Source: Amblyornis subalaris (Eukaryota; Chordata; Aves; Passeriformes; Ptilonorhynchidae). From it: a stretch of 64,000 bases of DNA. The position numbers were made by a program, and so were the translations under genes. Positions 1 through 11,200 of this stretch are shown in pieces; the first letter of the stretch is position 1, and every line of letters starts with the position of its first letter. The stretch covers positions 2,713,403 to 2,777,402 of the forward strand of contig JACAXG010000069.1 in assembly GCA_018881555.1 (NCBI GenBank), given 5' to 3'. The notes under the pieces were generated by a model. The model searched no databases. It saw only the letters and a program-made list of their open reading frames with translations, and was not told the origin of the DNA.

Positions 1-3000
1 AGCTGGCTTAAATTAAGGCATTATTAAGCTTTCATGTCTAGAAAATGATATGTGCATTGCTTTGCAAGTGTAATATAAACTCGGCAGTTTTTTATTTTTC
101 TTGAATATGAATGCCTTTCTTGTATGCCTATTATGTGATGATTTTTTTAGCTACAAAGAGATTAAAAGAGGGGAAAGGCTAGGGGAGCCTGCTTAGTCCT
201 ATCAGCCTTTACTTGCCCTACTCTGTGCCAGGCACCCAAAGCAGCCTCTGGGGCAGGTATTTGCACCCCTGGGTGTGTGTATTAGCAGAGCACCATGAGG
301 CTGAAGCCTTTTGCAGCATGGCAATTACTGTGCTGGGATTTACAAGCTTCCAGCTCTGGCTTCAAAGGAACATCATTATTTTGGGGAATAAATTCTTGTA
401 GCGATGGGTTTTGACTCTGGTGACTGTTTTGAATTTTGGATTTTTTCAGATGTCTGGCTGAAACCAAATCAGAACCCTGATTGTTTTTCTTCAGCTTACT
501 AAGGCTGAAAATGGTCCAAGATTCAGGCACTGTCCTCTAATGTCAAATGTTGAAGTAATTCCAATATATGAATATTAAAGAAAAGGGTCTTTATCGTTTA
601 TTAGATGTACATTTGCTAGAGAAATGTGGATGCATGAGGAACTGTTGTTACACTGCACCACTTGAGGGAGAGCTCTCATTCTTCACATCTGCCCTCAAGC
701 AGACACTGTGGGATTATCTGTGCCAAAATGAAATGTATAGCTACATCCTACAGAAAATTGCAGCTGTTTTTAATGTGTCAGCACAGGCCATACAACACTG
801 CTGGTACTCATGAGCTGCTTTTCTGGGTTAATGGTGCCACAGAGGTGAAGCTGCAGCTGTGTCGGGTACCTCTGCTATGCCAGCATTTTCCTCTGTTATC
901 ATTAATACAAAATGACACCCATTATTGCCTTCGGGGAAAACAGAGAAGAAAAAACTGTGGTGTCACAGCAGATGCACTCTGCTCCGGCTCCAAGGGGGAC
1001 TGTGGTGCTTCCACTGACTCTTCTTGCCTCAGATTTGGGCTGGACTGGTGGTGGAGCTTCTCAGCCAGGGCCCGTGGCCTGTTTCTCCTCAAATACTTGG
1101 AGCTCTGCACCCCAAGCACTGTAGAAGAGCGCCTGGCTTTTCCACAAATCTCTGCTCTCCATAAGCACCCCACACTCTCAATCAGCAGTTCTTTTCAGGG
1201 AAGTGAAGCAAAAAAGTAGCAACTGTGAAATTTTGCCTCATTTTAACAAAACTTCTTAATGAAATGCAGTACGAAGTACATGAGAGGAATGCTTGTGTGG
1301 CCACACATGCAGTGAGTTTCAGCTCTTGTGCTGTGCATTGGCACCTGATTCTGAAAAGGAAAGACCATCTTCACAGGGGCACCTAGAAAGATATGGCCAC
1401 ACTTCAGTCGGTGGAAGCCTTGGGTCTATAATGAGAAGGAATTGCTGAGGGGGTTGCACCACTTGTTCTTCATTAGTCATCAGTTCAGCAAAGTGAAGGG
1501 ACAGGTGGGTTCAGCTGGAGCCAGGCTATTGCTGTATTTACCTCCTTTTCTGGTGCCCCACAGTTCTTTAGTTTGAAATTCTTAATTATTTGATTTATTC
1601 TGTTTATTCCCTTAAGTGCTTTAGACGTTTCATCTCAATTTATGCTGGGAAATCTTTCTCTGTTTGTTTCCTGGGATCATAAATTGATTAAACTTATCTT
1701 AATCTTGCAGTGACTTCGGTAGATTTATGTTTGCATAGACAAATGAGGTGGAGGCTATTTTCTTTGGAAAGGCTGCTGTGATTCCACTTTTGTTTTCTAC
1801 CTTATCTTATTGAAAAACTAGATCTCCAAGATGACAGGATTCCTCATCATATCTATGTGCATGTTTGGAGAAGAATATAAAGACAATTTGCATGAAAAGA
1901 TGTATTAGTAGAGAATAGTGACATGCTATATGTACTCATAGCAGATCTGGGTTTTCTGCTTTCCTTTTGCCTCTACTATCAAAATTTGCTGTCATCACAG
2001 CTGTATGTATACTTCTTTTACATTTGTAGGCTGGCAGTGGTAGGAAAGGTGGAAATTGGACGTTCTCTCAGTGACCCTTTATGATTCTGTGACTAAATGG
2101 TGTCATAATTAATGTCACAACAGTAGATTTGAAAAGGTCAAATTGTAAGCAGAGTTCTTTTCACGACTTTTCAAAAATCCTGATTTTAAAGAGTGGCTCT
2201 CTTCTGCTAGATTTGAAATGCACACTGTGGCTTGTTAACAGTCTGGATGCCTGATGTCTCTTCAGGGTTCAGTAGTATGATATGGACTAACTCTATAGTT
2301 GTGGAAGTTTAAACCTGTTTCAGAGTAGGTCTCTGTAACGCAACACAGAAGCTTTGATTTTTTTTTTTTTTTTAAGCGTTTCAGAGCACATTCAGACATG
2401 AGCAAGTAAATTTTTCCACCACTGGTATGAGGCAGGGGCTAAGTTTTATTTTGTAGGAAAAGTGTAGAGCAGCCTGGTATTTCAAAGGTGAAATAATTTC
2501 TGGCACTTAAGTGTAGAACTTGCAAATGTGGTTCCTGTCGTGACAAACCCCACCTCTTTCCTCCCATTCGGGGCTGTCTGCATTTGTAACAGTTTGGTCT
2601 TGGGGAGATCCACTTGGAATGATCCAAAACAGCCAGGGATTGCCCAAACTGCTGAGCAGACCTTGCAGCAATGCATTCAAATGCATGGGACAGCTCCTGG
2701 CCCTCTCTTATCTCCCACCACAAATACAGACATGGCTGTTTTTCACCAATAAATAGCAGAGACCCCGAGCTATACACCCTGGCCCTGAGGGCATGTGGCA
2801 ACGTGTACAGCTCACATCTGTACAGCTCTTTTCTACCTCCTGGAAACACGGTGGTCACGCCGGTTGTGGGGAGCAATACCCATCTCCAAATCATGCCTGA
2901 ATATTGGTGAGAGTGATGCTCTTTGTCACAGGTCAGAGTATTTGTGACACAAGTCCTGAGGCTGGTGAAGAGGAATGAAACCTGCATGTGAAAAAGCACT

Positions 3001-4190
3001 AGAAGAAACAAAAAACCAAGGGTTAATGAAATGAAGAGGTTAATCACTACAGGGCATTGTAGAAGTAAATTCATTCAAAGAACCTGATAACAAGAAGGCA
3101 AAGAACAAACTGAAGCCTGAAGCTATGGTAAAGAGATGAGGAGAAACGGGAGGGATGCCGTAAGACATCCTGATAAAGAAAAAACAGAACAATGGGAAGC
3201 AGGAATTTCGCCTTTAAGTTAAATATCCTGTCAGATTCCTGGGGTTTAAAAGGCACATACAGAACACAGTTTGTTTTTACCAGAGACAAACCTAAGAGCT
3301 GTGCCAGGACTTGGCAGACAGTGGTACTGAACTGCCACCTCACATACAGACTGTTTGGGGGGTGTCTGGGTGCAGATAACCCATGGGACACCAGACAAAA
3401 TCACAGTCGCTTCATTTGTTCTGGGATGGAATGAGCTGAAGTGTCCTCACAATCCCATAGTAAACGAATCAATGTCTTCTACACCTTTAGAGTGTAGGAG
3501 TCTTCTACACATTTCATTCTTGAAACATGTTGTTTTAAGAAAATGCCTTTGTCCACATCTGAGTTAATCTATTTTTAAAAAGTCATTAAAAGTTTTTTTT
3601 GAAATGATTTGCTAGAAAACTACTTAGATGAGAGAAAAGGAGAAAAAACCCAAGTTGTTGTGCTAACAGTATCAGCATCTGAGTGACTTTTACATGCAGT
3701 AAGAAATAATATCTAGACACATATTTGTAGTGCTTGATCCTATGCCAGTGCAGAGATCATGTTCCGTTATTCAAGGTATGCTTGTGGAGATAGACCTACT
3801 GATTTCCAAATGCTTATTAGCACAACTAATCTGTGTGGAGTTACCTGTAAAAAAATAGGTGTTATTATCAGGATTTTAAATACATTTTTTACATGTCGCT
3901 TTTAAACACCTATTATATGCAAGGCAAATATGGTCAGATGATTACGTTATCAATTACTCTTTGACCACTTGTGTAGAAAACTCCTCAAGGTTTGAAGGTT
4001 TCTTTCTCAGCTTCAGCATGTTAGTCTTCAGCATGATCCATGAATTTGAAGGTTAAACACTATTTGTGCTCAATGCAGAATTTCCAAGCTGAGGTAAAAT
4101 AAAATGCAGGGTAAAGTATTCTCCCGCATACATTTTTTAAAATATGGCTTTAAAACAATGAAAAAATAAAGAAAGCAGCAATAACAAGGA
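1..4190. other. Unique non-coding sequence, no recognised gene
   Basis: This stretch is AT-leaning and has no protein family, RNA gene or transposon that I can recognise. It has a run of 16 T at 2358-2373. The short open frames here (60-185 codons on the plus strand) have no recognisable domains and overlap one another in different frames, as chance frames do. A minus-strand frame at 2439-3074 is listed separately. A short piece near 2075-2095 resembles a CR1 3' terminus but is too short to call. Confidence 0.7.
2439..3074 (-). other. 211-codon open reading frame, unknown, probably not a gene
   Basis: This is the longest open frame outside repeat-derived or GC-rich sequence. It starts at an ATG (3074) and ends at a stop near 2439. 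Residues about 3-35 form a hydrophobic stretch that could act as a signal or membrane segment, but they come from T-rich genomic DNA, which gives such stretches by chance. The middle (about residues 60-170) is less biased, with several Cys, Trp and Tyr residues, and includes a CYKCRQPR stretch. I do not recognise a family. No TATA box, splice pattern or poly-A signal clearly belongs to it. By a rough stop-codon estimate, about one frame this long could arise by chance in several windows of this size, so it is unusual but not compelling. Confidence 0.15.
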
Positions 4191-4245
4191 CAACATCATC
4201 ATCATCATCATCATCATCATCAACAACAACAATAATAATAATAAT
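4191..4245. repeat. Compound trinucleotide microsatellite (CAT)n-(CAA)n-(AAT)n
   Basis: Nine uninterrupted CAT units (4194-4220) are followed by three CAA units and then five AAT units. The unit changes by one base at each junction, which suggests successive point mutation and slippage from one ancestral triplet repeat. The repeat lies in non-coding sequence, so no protein effect is expected. The uninterrupted CAT run is probably length-polymorphic. Confidence 0.95.
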
Positions 4246-5829
4246 AGAGGAGTAGAAAAGGAGATGAAAGAAATGAAAAATTTGAAAAAGAGCTAAATGG
4301 AAACATGAGAAGGGAGATGTTCTTTCCGAATAATAGTGTTTTTATCACATGTACCTGACATGATAATTGTTTTATATATATATAGACATACACACAGCTT
4401 TTATGGTTTTGTGTTCGTTCTCTCAGTCAGAATGCCACCTATTCAGTTTTTTTTTCCGAAGAATATGCCGGTAAGTATTCAGGAACAATTCTTTACTTGG
4501 TAAGAAAGTTGTAAGTGGAACACCCTTCCTCTCCCCGAATGTAATGAAATTATATATTAAATTCTAATGTAAGATCAGTCAAAATAATTCATCTGGATTA
4601 AAAAATATCATTTGTTAAGCTGATATTTTAAAATGTTTGAAAGCCAGTTAAAAATAAATGACTTATAAGAACTAATTTCAAAAGATTTTATGCCAAAAAT
4701 TGTTGAAACACCTAATTTCTGGATTAGCATGAATGCAGGGTTTGGATGGCCCTAGAGACTGAACTGATGTCACTTTTGGGTATATGTTAGGGGAAAGTCC
4801 TTCAGTGAGAAAGCTGTGGTTTACACTAGGCGTTTTTTTAGTCATGCACTTCTACGATACTAGCTGTGGTACCAAAGTGACCCAGCAAATAGCTATGGGT
4901 ATTACAGAACAACTGGAGTCACAAATAAGGGAAAACACAGAGCTGCCTGACTGTTTGTTCCACTCATCTTGGTGTAAGCTGAAATGCAGGTAGAGAACAC
5001 AGCAAGAAGCTGTTCTGGAAGATGATAATTTTGTTTCCTGTGTGCTTCAATGTGATTCAACACTTAACAAGATGCATGCACGGGTAAAATTAGCAGAGCC
5101 AGCTCATTCCACAGCTCAGCTTTCCATAAAGGTAGCATTACCATGTGTCCCTCAAAGATCAGTTTCACTTCAGCATCACTTCTACCCCTGACTAAAGTAT
5201 GAGCTGAGCTGTTGAGACTTCTAAAGTGGATGGGAAACTGTTTTGACTTCTTAACACTATAGTGAACATTTTACTACTGGTATAACAGTTAAGACTGAGA
5301 TATTGGTAACTGGATACTTTTTGGAGATTTTGCAGATTTGCAGGTTCAGATAGGAGACAGATTTCACCCTGAAAACGCTTTTCTTTAGCAAGTGCTCAAA
5401 GCACTAGCTACTTCTGCATACCAGCAATTAGAGTCCCTGTTTTTTAACCAATGTCAGGTCTGTAAGTGCCTAACTACAGATAAGGTGTTAAGGCTTGAGC
5501 TGGGGGCTCTCATTTGACAGAGCCACCAGCCCAGAAGGCTTATTTTCAGTTTGAGGCACTTGCTCTCTGTTTCACTTATTGCTTATGTGGGTAGCTCCCT
5601 GCTTGGATAAGTTTCCAAGAACTTAACTTTTTGCAGACATTATGAAGGGTCTGAGCCCTAACTCAGGAGCAGTAGGCAACAGGGTAGCCAGGAGGAAAGC
5701 AGCAAAGTGTGTTCATATACACCTGCATCCAGCTCTGTTGCAAGTGCAGTGCATGGCTGCAGCGTGTGAGCATGCAGCGCTGTTGTGTGTTTGATGTAGT
5801 GGGGGGGCTGGAATGCACAGAGCTGCAGG
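4246..5829. other. Unique non-coding sequence
   Basis: AT-rich at first, with a short TA run near 4373-4384, and becoming more balanced after 5400. The longest plus-strand frame (4784-4993, 69 codons) shows no domain. I see no gene or repeat that I can name. Confidence 0.7.
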
Positions 5830-6225
5830 TGGTGACGGCACGGTTGAGAGCCTCTGGGTAAGAATTAAGGACAAACAAATACAGTGGATGTCATCATGGG
5901 AGTCTACTACAGGCCCCCCCAGCCAGGACAACGACACTGATAAAGAACCTAAGGGACACCTCCAAATCAATCACCCTTCTCCTTACAGGGGAATACAACC
6001 TGCTGGATGTTAACTGTGAATATCACACAGCTAGTACAAATGGGTCCAAGAAACTCCTAAAACACCTTGACAGTAACTTCTTGGTTTGAGTACTCAGGTA
6101 GTTGATCTGGAGAGGTGCCCTCCATGTGTCGTCGCTTGTTATCAGGGAGGGTCTTGTGGAGGAAGTGGCAATTGGTAGCCATCTTGACCACAGTGACCAT
6201 GAAATCACAGAGTTTAAACTCTGGT
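5830..6225 (+). mobile_element. CR1 LINE fragment, endonuclease region
   Basis: This is a decayed piece of CR1 ORF2 covering the later part of the apurinic-type endonuclease that nicks the target during retrotransposition. The clearest evidence is at 6180-6210, where the frame reads LDHSDHEI; Ser-Asp-His (6192-6200) is the conserved catalytic SDH motif of this endonuclease family. Upstream the sequence follows the CR1 order (VESLWVRIK, GVYYRPP with disruptions, then the NW/EYHT-like stretch near 6010-6030). The reading frame is broken by indels. Similarity stops at about 6225, where an unrelated GC-rich segment begins. The next part of CR1 ORF2 does not resume until 7655, in a region corresponding to RT, so the intervening CR1 portion is missing. 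Confidence 0.85.
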
Positions 6226-6512
6226 GCCTTGCCTGTTCCTGTCTTGCTGCTGGACAGATGGACCCAGCACTTGTGAGCACAGATGGAAAATCACCAGGAC
6301 TGGCCTGGTGCTGGCAGCACTAATCCTCTGGCCATCCCACTATACAGGGCCACTGGAACAGCTTGCCCAAGGCCTGGAGCACCCACCTGAAGTGGGAGTG
6401 ACATTTCTTGGGAGAGTCTGCTGCTCACTGAGGGCTTCCAGCTGGGAAAGTGAGGGGCTGGGGGGGGAAACAGGGGCTGTGCAGGTCACATGCTGGGCAC
6501 TCAGCCCATCCT

Positions 6513-7472
6513 TTATGAGGGGCAGGCATGGAGAGCCTGTCTTCCACAGTACACAAGCTTTGGTCTCTGCCGTCTTCCACTTGGGACAGTTCCAGGACGC
6601 TGCATTCTTCCCACTCTTCCTCCTCCTTGTCCAGAGCCCCTCCTTGACCTCTGGCGGTGGCAGGATTGCCTCCACCACTGCCTCTGCCTGCTGCCTGCGG
6701 AGGGCATGGGCTTCCAGCCAGCTTGGTGAGGGGCTGGGTGGGCAAGAAGGGCTGTGTGGGGCAGGGACCTGTCTCTCTGCCCCTGCTGCTGTTGCCTGCT
6801 CACCAAAGGCTGGTGAAACTGCTGCCTTTGCTGCCTCTTGTGCCTCAGAAGAGAGAGGCGCACAGTGCTCCTCTTCCTCAGCTCCAGCCAGGGCAGCAGC
6901 CGCTGGCTGGGTGTCCCTGGGAAATGCCAGGGCAGGAGATGCACTGTGAGGTCACTGGCTGCCTCTCCTGCCACCTCTGTGCCCACGCTGCTGGGACAGT
7001 GGGGTGCCTTCTGCAAGAGCTCTGGGTGCAAGGGCTTGACCCAGATGGTGTGAGCAGTCAGGCTCTCCCAGTTCTGCAACAGCTCCTTCTTGCTCTTGTC
7101 TACGCCTTGAGAAAACTCTTGGTCAATGTGCCTGGGGGCCTGCACCTCTGGGAGTGAGGACACATGGGAGAGACATAGCTGCCTCAACACAACAGCAACC
7201 CTGCCCGCAGCCCTCAAGCAGCTCCATGTGGCCCTGTCCCACCTCTGGCCTCTCTCTCCTACCCCATCCCTCCCCCGTCTCAACTGGGAGTCAGGGTTTG
7301 CCTTCTCCTTCATGGACATCTCCATCTTCCCCTGCCTCAGAGGCACCCAGAGGTGCTGCTGCTTCCTGAGGGATGTGCTTTCCTCAGAGTGGGTGTTCCA
7401 GGGCTCTGCTCTCCTTAAATACCTCTGGGTCAGGACAGGGGTCTGTGGTGGCACACAGGCCTCTGGACTCAA
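6513..7472 (-). other. 319-codon open frame in GC-rich segment, hypothetical at best
   Basis: The frame opens at an ATG at 7472, but the promoter-like TATA motif at 7413-7421 lies downstream of that codon. If the TATA is real, the first usable start is the ATG cluster at 7311-7325 (MEMSMKEK), giving about 270 codons. The predicted protein is rich in Arg, Gln, Leu and Pro, with low-complexity Gln/Arg stretches in its second half. It has no membrane segment, catalytic motif or zinc-binding pattern that I can identify. Overlapping minus-strand frames look at least as protein-like in places, so the ORF as given is probably not a real product. It may be a shadow of a broken gene copy. Confidence 0.15.
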
Positions 7473-7522
7473 TATGGCCCCACATCACAAAGGGTCCTGG
7501 AATGCACCTCTATCACAAAGGG
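7413..7522 (-). promoter_or_regulatory. Promoter-like TATA box with duplicated upstream box
   Basis: On the minus strand a GTATTTAAGG motif (7413-7421) stands about 90 bases before an ATG cluster at 7325-7311. Upstream of it (7484-7494 and 7512-7522) the 11-base box CCCTTTGTGAT occurs twice, perfectly, 28 bases apart. A TATA box with two identical upstream boxes is the layout of a simple vertebrate or LTR promoter. No transcription evidence is available, and matches of this length can occur by chance. Confidence 0.3.
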
Positions 7523-7654
7523 CCACCCCTACAAAAGTGAAATCTGAGGAAAGCTGTTGCAACTGGCTGTGCCTGGCAGGGGGCAGCCCCTTGACTGGGC
7601 TTGACATACCTCTAGCCCCTGGTGAGTCCAGACTCCTAAGCCTATCAGCATGGC

Positions 7655-7997
7655 CCCAAATGATGTCTTTATCTCCACGCTGGAGAGCTCTATGTTTGAA
7701 GAGGGGGCTGTTTGGTGGATGAGGAATTGGCTGAGTGGAGTTGTGGTCAATGGCTCCATGTCCAGGTGAAGGCAGGTGAGGAGTGGTGTCCCAGAGGGGT
7801 CCCTTGGAACCAGGACCTTTAATGTCTTTATTGATGAGACAGCAGGATCGAGTGCACCCTCAGCACCTTTGCAGGTGACACAATGGAAGGCTAGGGCCAT
7901 TCAGAGGGACCTAGACAAGCTCAAGAAGTGGACCCAAAAAAACCTTGAGATGTTCAACAAATCCACGTGCAAGTTGCTACACCTGTATTAGGGCAAT
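7655..7997 (+). mobile_element. CR1 LINE fragment, reverse transcriptase palm region
   Basis: The sequence follows the CR1 RT from just after motif A (the 'lysine-leucine-glutamate' stretch around 7670-7690), through WWMRNWLSG-type sequence (about 7710-7735) and the SGVP-Q-GS stretch (7785-7800), to the catalytic loop. The usual FADD box reads FAGD here (7868-7879): the first catalytic Asp has become Gly, so the copy is dead apart from its truncation. It ends in the 'AIQRDLDKL..W..KNLE.FNKS.CK.LHL' stretch and stops at about 7997, at 'gggcaatc', where a minus-strand CR1 3' end begins directly. It may be the continuation of the 5830-6225 piece, or a separate insertion. Confidence 0.88.
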
Positions 7998-8288
7998 CTC
8001 AGAATCCAAGAATCATGAAGGCTGGAAGAGAACCTTAAGACCATCTGGTCCAACCACCAACCCAACATCACCATAATCACCTTTAAACCATATTCCCAAG
8101 TGCCATATCCAGTTGTCTCTTGAACACTTCCAGATATGGTGAGTCCAACACCTTCCTGGGCAACTTATTCCAATGCCTGACCACGCTTTCAGTCAGACCA
8201 TTTTTAAAAATACATAATCTGAGCTTTCCCTGTGCAATTTAAGTCCATTTTGTCTCATCCTTTCACTTGAGACATGGCAGAAGAGATT
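7998..8288 (-). mobile_element. CR1 LINE 3' end, minus strand
   Basis: On the plus strand this reads as the reverse complement of a CR1 3' end: it begins 'tcagaatccaagaatcatga', continues with 'ggtccaaccac', 'cttgaacacttccag' and 'tccaatgcctgaccac', and ends near 'cacttgagacatggcagaagagatt'. These landmarks occur in the same order in the minus-strand CR1 at 33397-33810. The element is 5'-truncated at about 8288, as usual for CR1. Its 3' terminus abuts the plus-strand CR1 at 7997, forming a back-to-back arrangement. Substitutions are numerous, so it is old. Confidence 0.85.
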
Positions 8289-11200
8289 CCCCAGCTATTT
8301 ACAACTTACAACAATGGAAGGAGAAACCACTGCTTGAGGACTGTTCTTGCGTGTCTTTAATAGACAATCAGAAATCTCATTCTCTTTATGAGAACTGTTT
8401 TTTTTCTTCCTAGAACATTTTCCCCCCTCTTTCCTTGTTGCAGTATCCATGCAGGAGGAATAACAAATGAGAAACATAATTTTGCTTATTAAAACATTTG
8501 GAATAAATTTGATCTCCCACTTGACCCTCTTCTTCCCCACAAGACGGACCAACACAACTCACTCTTCCTGCATGTGTAGCTGTGCTGCTGAAACCACTAA
8601 GCTTCTTCCAGGAGACACGCAAATCTCAGTATGACTGTAGATATTGTGGCAAACAGGCACACAAATATTCCTCACAGAAGTGGCTGAGGAGGTCTTTCTT
8701 TTCAACTCACACTATTCTGAATATACCATAGTATTGAAAGCCCTGAGAAGTGCCAAAATTCACCACCTCCAAAGAGGGCACTCAGCAATGATGACTTATT
8801 GCTCACCTTTAATGGAATCACGCTGGTTTAACAGGCAATTGGGAACTTCTTGAACATACTGTGTAATTGTATATATGCTACAGCCGGGTTTGATGAATGG
8901 TGCATATTAAGACTTCAAAGTCTGATAAGAGTACATTGGAGAGACAAAGAGTAGTCACCTCCCGTGAGACAGGCAGCAGTGGACACACAGCAACAAATAC
9001 TGCCTCAAAGACCATTGCTTGAGACACAGGGGCCAAACACGCTTTGCAAAGTGACTACATACTTGGAGTATCATCTTCCGAATTGCGCTTCATATTTTCA
9101 TTATTTTTCTTCCTTTCATTTCTTCCCCATCCTGTCTTCTCTAGTTTCTGGCTAGGGACTGATGTAACCTTTGAGGAAAAAGTGTAAGCAAACCTAAGTG
9201 AGAGGAAGCCACCTCTTTAAGGGTCAGAAAGAAGACCGGCTGCTATTTGTTTTGGAGACAGCAATGGAAGCCAGACACCAATTCAGGTATAGGCTACTCA
9301 TTGGAACAGCTTGACAGCCTTTGAAGTCTCTTATGGTCTGTTTGTGGGTAGAAGGCTCCTCTGTTCTGTGGAATTCACTTCTCATTTTTTAACTTTACCC
9401 TCTGGAGAACTAAGAGAAGTGCAAACCCAAAATCTACTGTCTTAAGAAGAATCAAGATGCATGTAAGACCTCAGAAAGCAGAAAATTTCAAGCTTGGCTA
9501 CTAATATTTTACTACAGGTGATATGACTAAAGACCCAAAGGGCTAAGGCAGTATACAGGGCACTACAAAGGCATCCTACTAACCAGATCAAACCAACAGG
9601 GTCATGTTTGGAAAGGCAGAACTACAAGGCAAAACATCTGCCCCTTTAGTACCTTAGCTCTGCAAGGTCACCCAAGTGAGCCCATGGGATCACAGTCTAC
9701 TCTGAGTACAGGCAGAAAGTTAGCTGAGCAAGAAGGTTTTATTGATACTTAATTGTTTTTCAGAGCAAACTCATATTTATTTATTATTTAAGGACTACTT
9801 GTGTCTGCTTGCAATTTTCTGGAACCATATCCATATCTCTTAAAACAACAGTATTTGTTTTCATTGTTTCGTAAGGGGAATTATAGGTTCATTTGCTCTA
9901 ATTCAGCTGTGCTTAATGTTGATACCTCTGCAGTGTCCCAGGTTTCTCTGGAGTATGCCACCTTTCTTCATAAACTCCTGGTGGGAGCTTCAGTCATTCA
10001 CAGGACATTAACATAATAATTCACGTCACAGCTACTTTTCCTCAGGAAAAGGAGGAAAGTTAGTTGCTAGTTGCTGAAAGAGAGCTGGAGTGATTACATT
10101 TCCTAAATCAGTTACTTGTTTTCCTGTTCGTTATGGAAATGCGTTTTTATTAGGCCTCCTATAGAGCAAAACACAAGATTGTTGCTGCTGTTGAACCAAC
10201 CCTGATTTATAACTTGTGGTGTTATCCTCACTCATGAGATAATATGGTTAGCAATGAGTCCTTCCTTTAGCTCTGAGTGTTTATCTAAGGCATTTCCTGA
10301 GGGCAGGACATAATGACAGTCCACAGCAAGCTAATTTGATTATTATATGGACCATAAATTAGGCTTTAAATTGATTCAGCATTGAACAGTATGAGGTTTT
10401 GCTAAGCATCATTTGGGATCCTTATGTGTTGTAACTCCCCCATGCACCAGTAACAAACTAATTGTCATTCATTCTTGCCACCAAAATTAGGAGGCACTAG
10501 CTATGCTCCAGCCAAGAGAATAAATTTCCTTTGCTGGATTTAGGTGGTGGATGTTCTGTTTCCCAGCTCTGAATGATGTAATGGCTAAACTGGAGGACTT
10601 GGAGATGAAATTAAGTCAGTTTTTTCTTGGAGTAGAACATATGCAGTACATGATGGTACTGAGTGTGGCTGCAAATCTAAAGAGGGAGATTTTCAACAGT
10701 TGATTTTGCTCTTTCTGTTCATGCTGTTATCAGCTAAGTACTGTGGGGATGTCGTGCAGCTGTCTCTTCTCTGTGTTACAGTGGAAGACACATGATGATG
10801 GGGTCTGCTAGACAGAGTTTATTTATGTTAGGTAATTGTGTGCTCATGTTAGTTTTGCCCCCTTGCTAGGTGTTACAGATCCTGGTCATGAACCTGTTAT
10901 GCTTTGGTATTGGGAATAAATACAGGACTTTATCATGGCCTCTGGATTTCGTGAGAGGAACATGGGCCATTGGGTTTAACTCAAGTCAGCTTTGCAAAAT
11001 CTGAGTCTGAAAAAAGTCTGCAAAAGGGTAAAACACTTCAAATTTTTCTTTTGTTTCTTTCCCTGTGATTTTCTAGAGTGTAAAGTCTAATGCAGCAGGA
11101 TCCAACCCTGTTACTACTCTACCTCCCATTATTGCCTTGAAGGTACATTGTGGCAGTCTTTTCTGCACCCTGTCTCAGGAAGGGTAGGGTGATGGTGCTC

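Larger units (their letters stand above)
6226..7654. other. GC-rich segment of unknown origin between two CR1 pieces
   Basis: This is about 1.4 kb of clearly higher GC than its surroundings. It interrupts or replaces the middle of a CR1. Both strands carry long open frames: plus 6224-6949 (241 codons), minus 6513-7472 (319 codons, the longest in the window) and a second minus frame open from about 6951 to 6340 (about 204 codons). Low stop density in GC-rich DNA explains much of this. On the minus strand the most protein-like stretches, acidic and Ala-rich, lie in different frames: LSSEAQEAAKAA and AEAVVEAILPPPEV in one, and ALDKEEEEWEECSVLELS in another. That would fit an old coding copy broken by a frameshift or split by introns. 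I do not recognise the family. It could be a gene fragment, an unrecognised transposon, or chance. Confidence 0.4.

Noticed and set aside
2075..2095. A stretch resembling the CR1 3' terminus (ctttatgattctgtgac)
   Set aside because: Only about 20 bases match and the sequence before it is not CR1-like, so it may be chance.
6224..6949. A 241-codon plus-strand frame
   Set aside because: It overlaps long minus-strand frames in GC-rich DNA with few stops, and its content shows no recognisable protein pattern.
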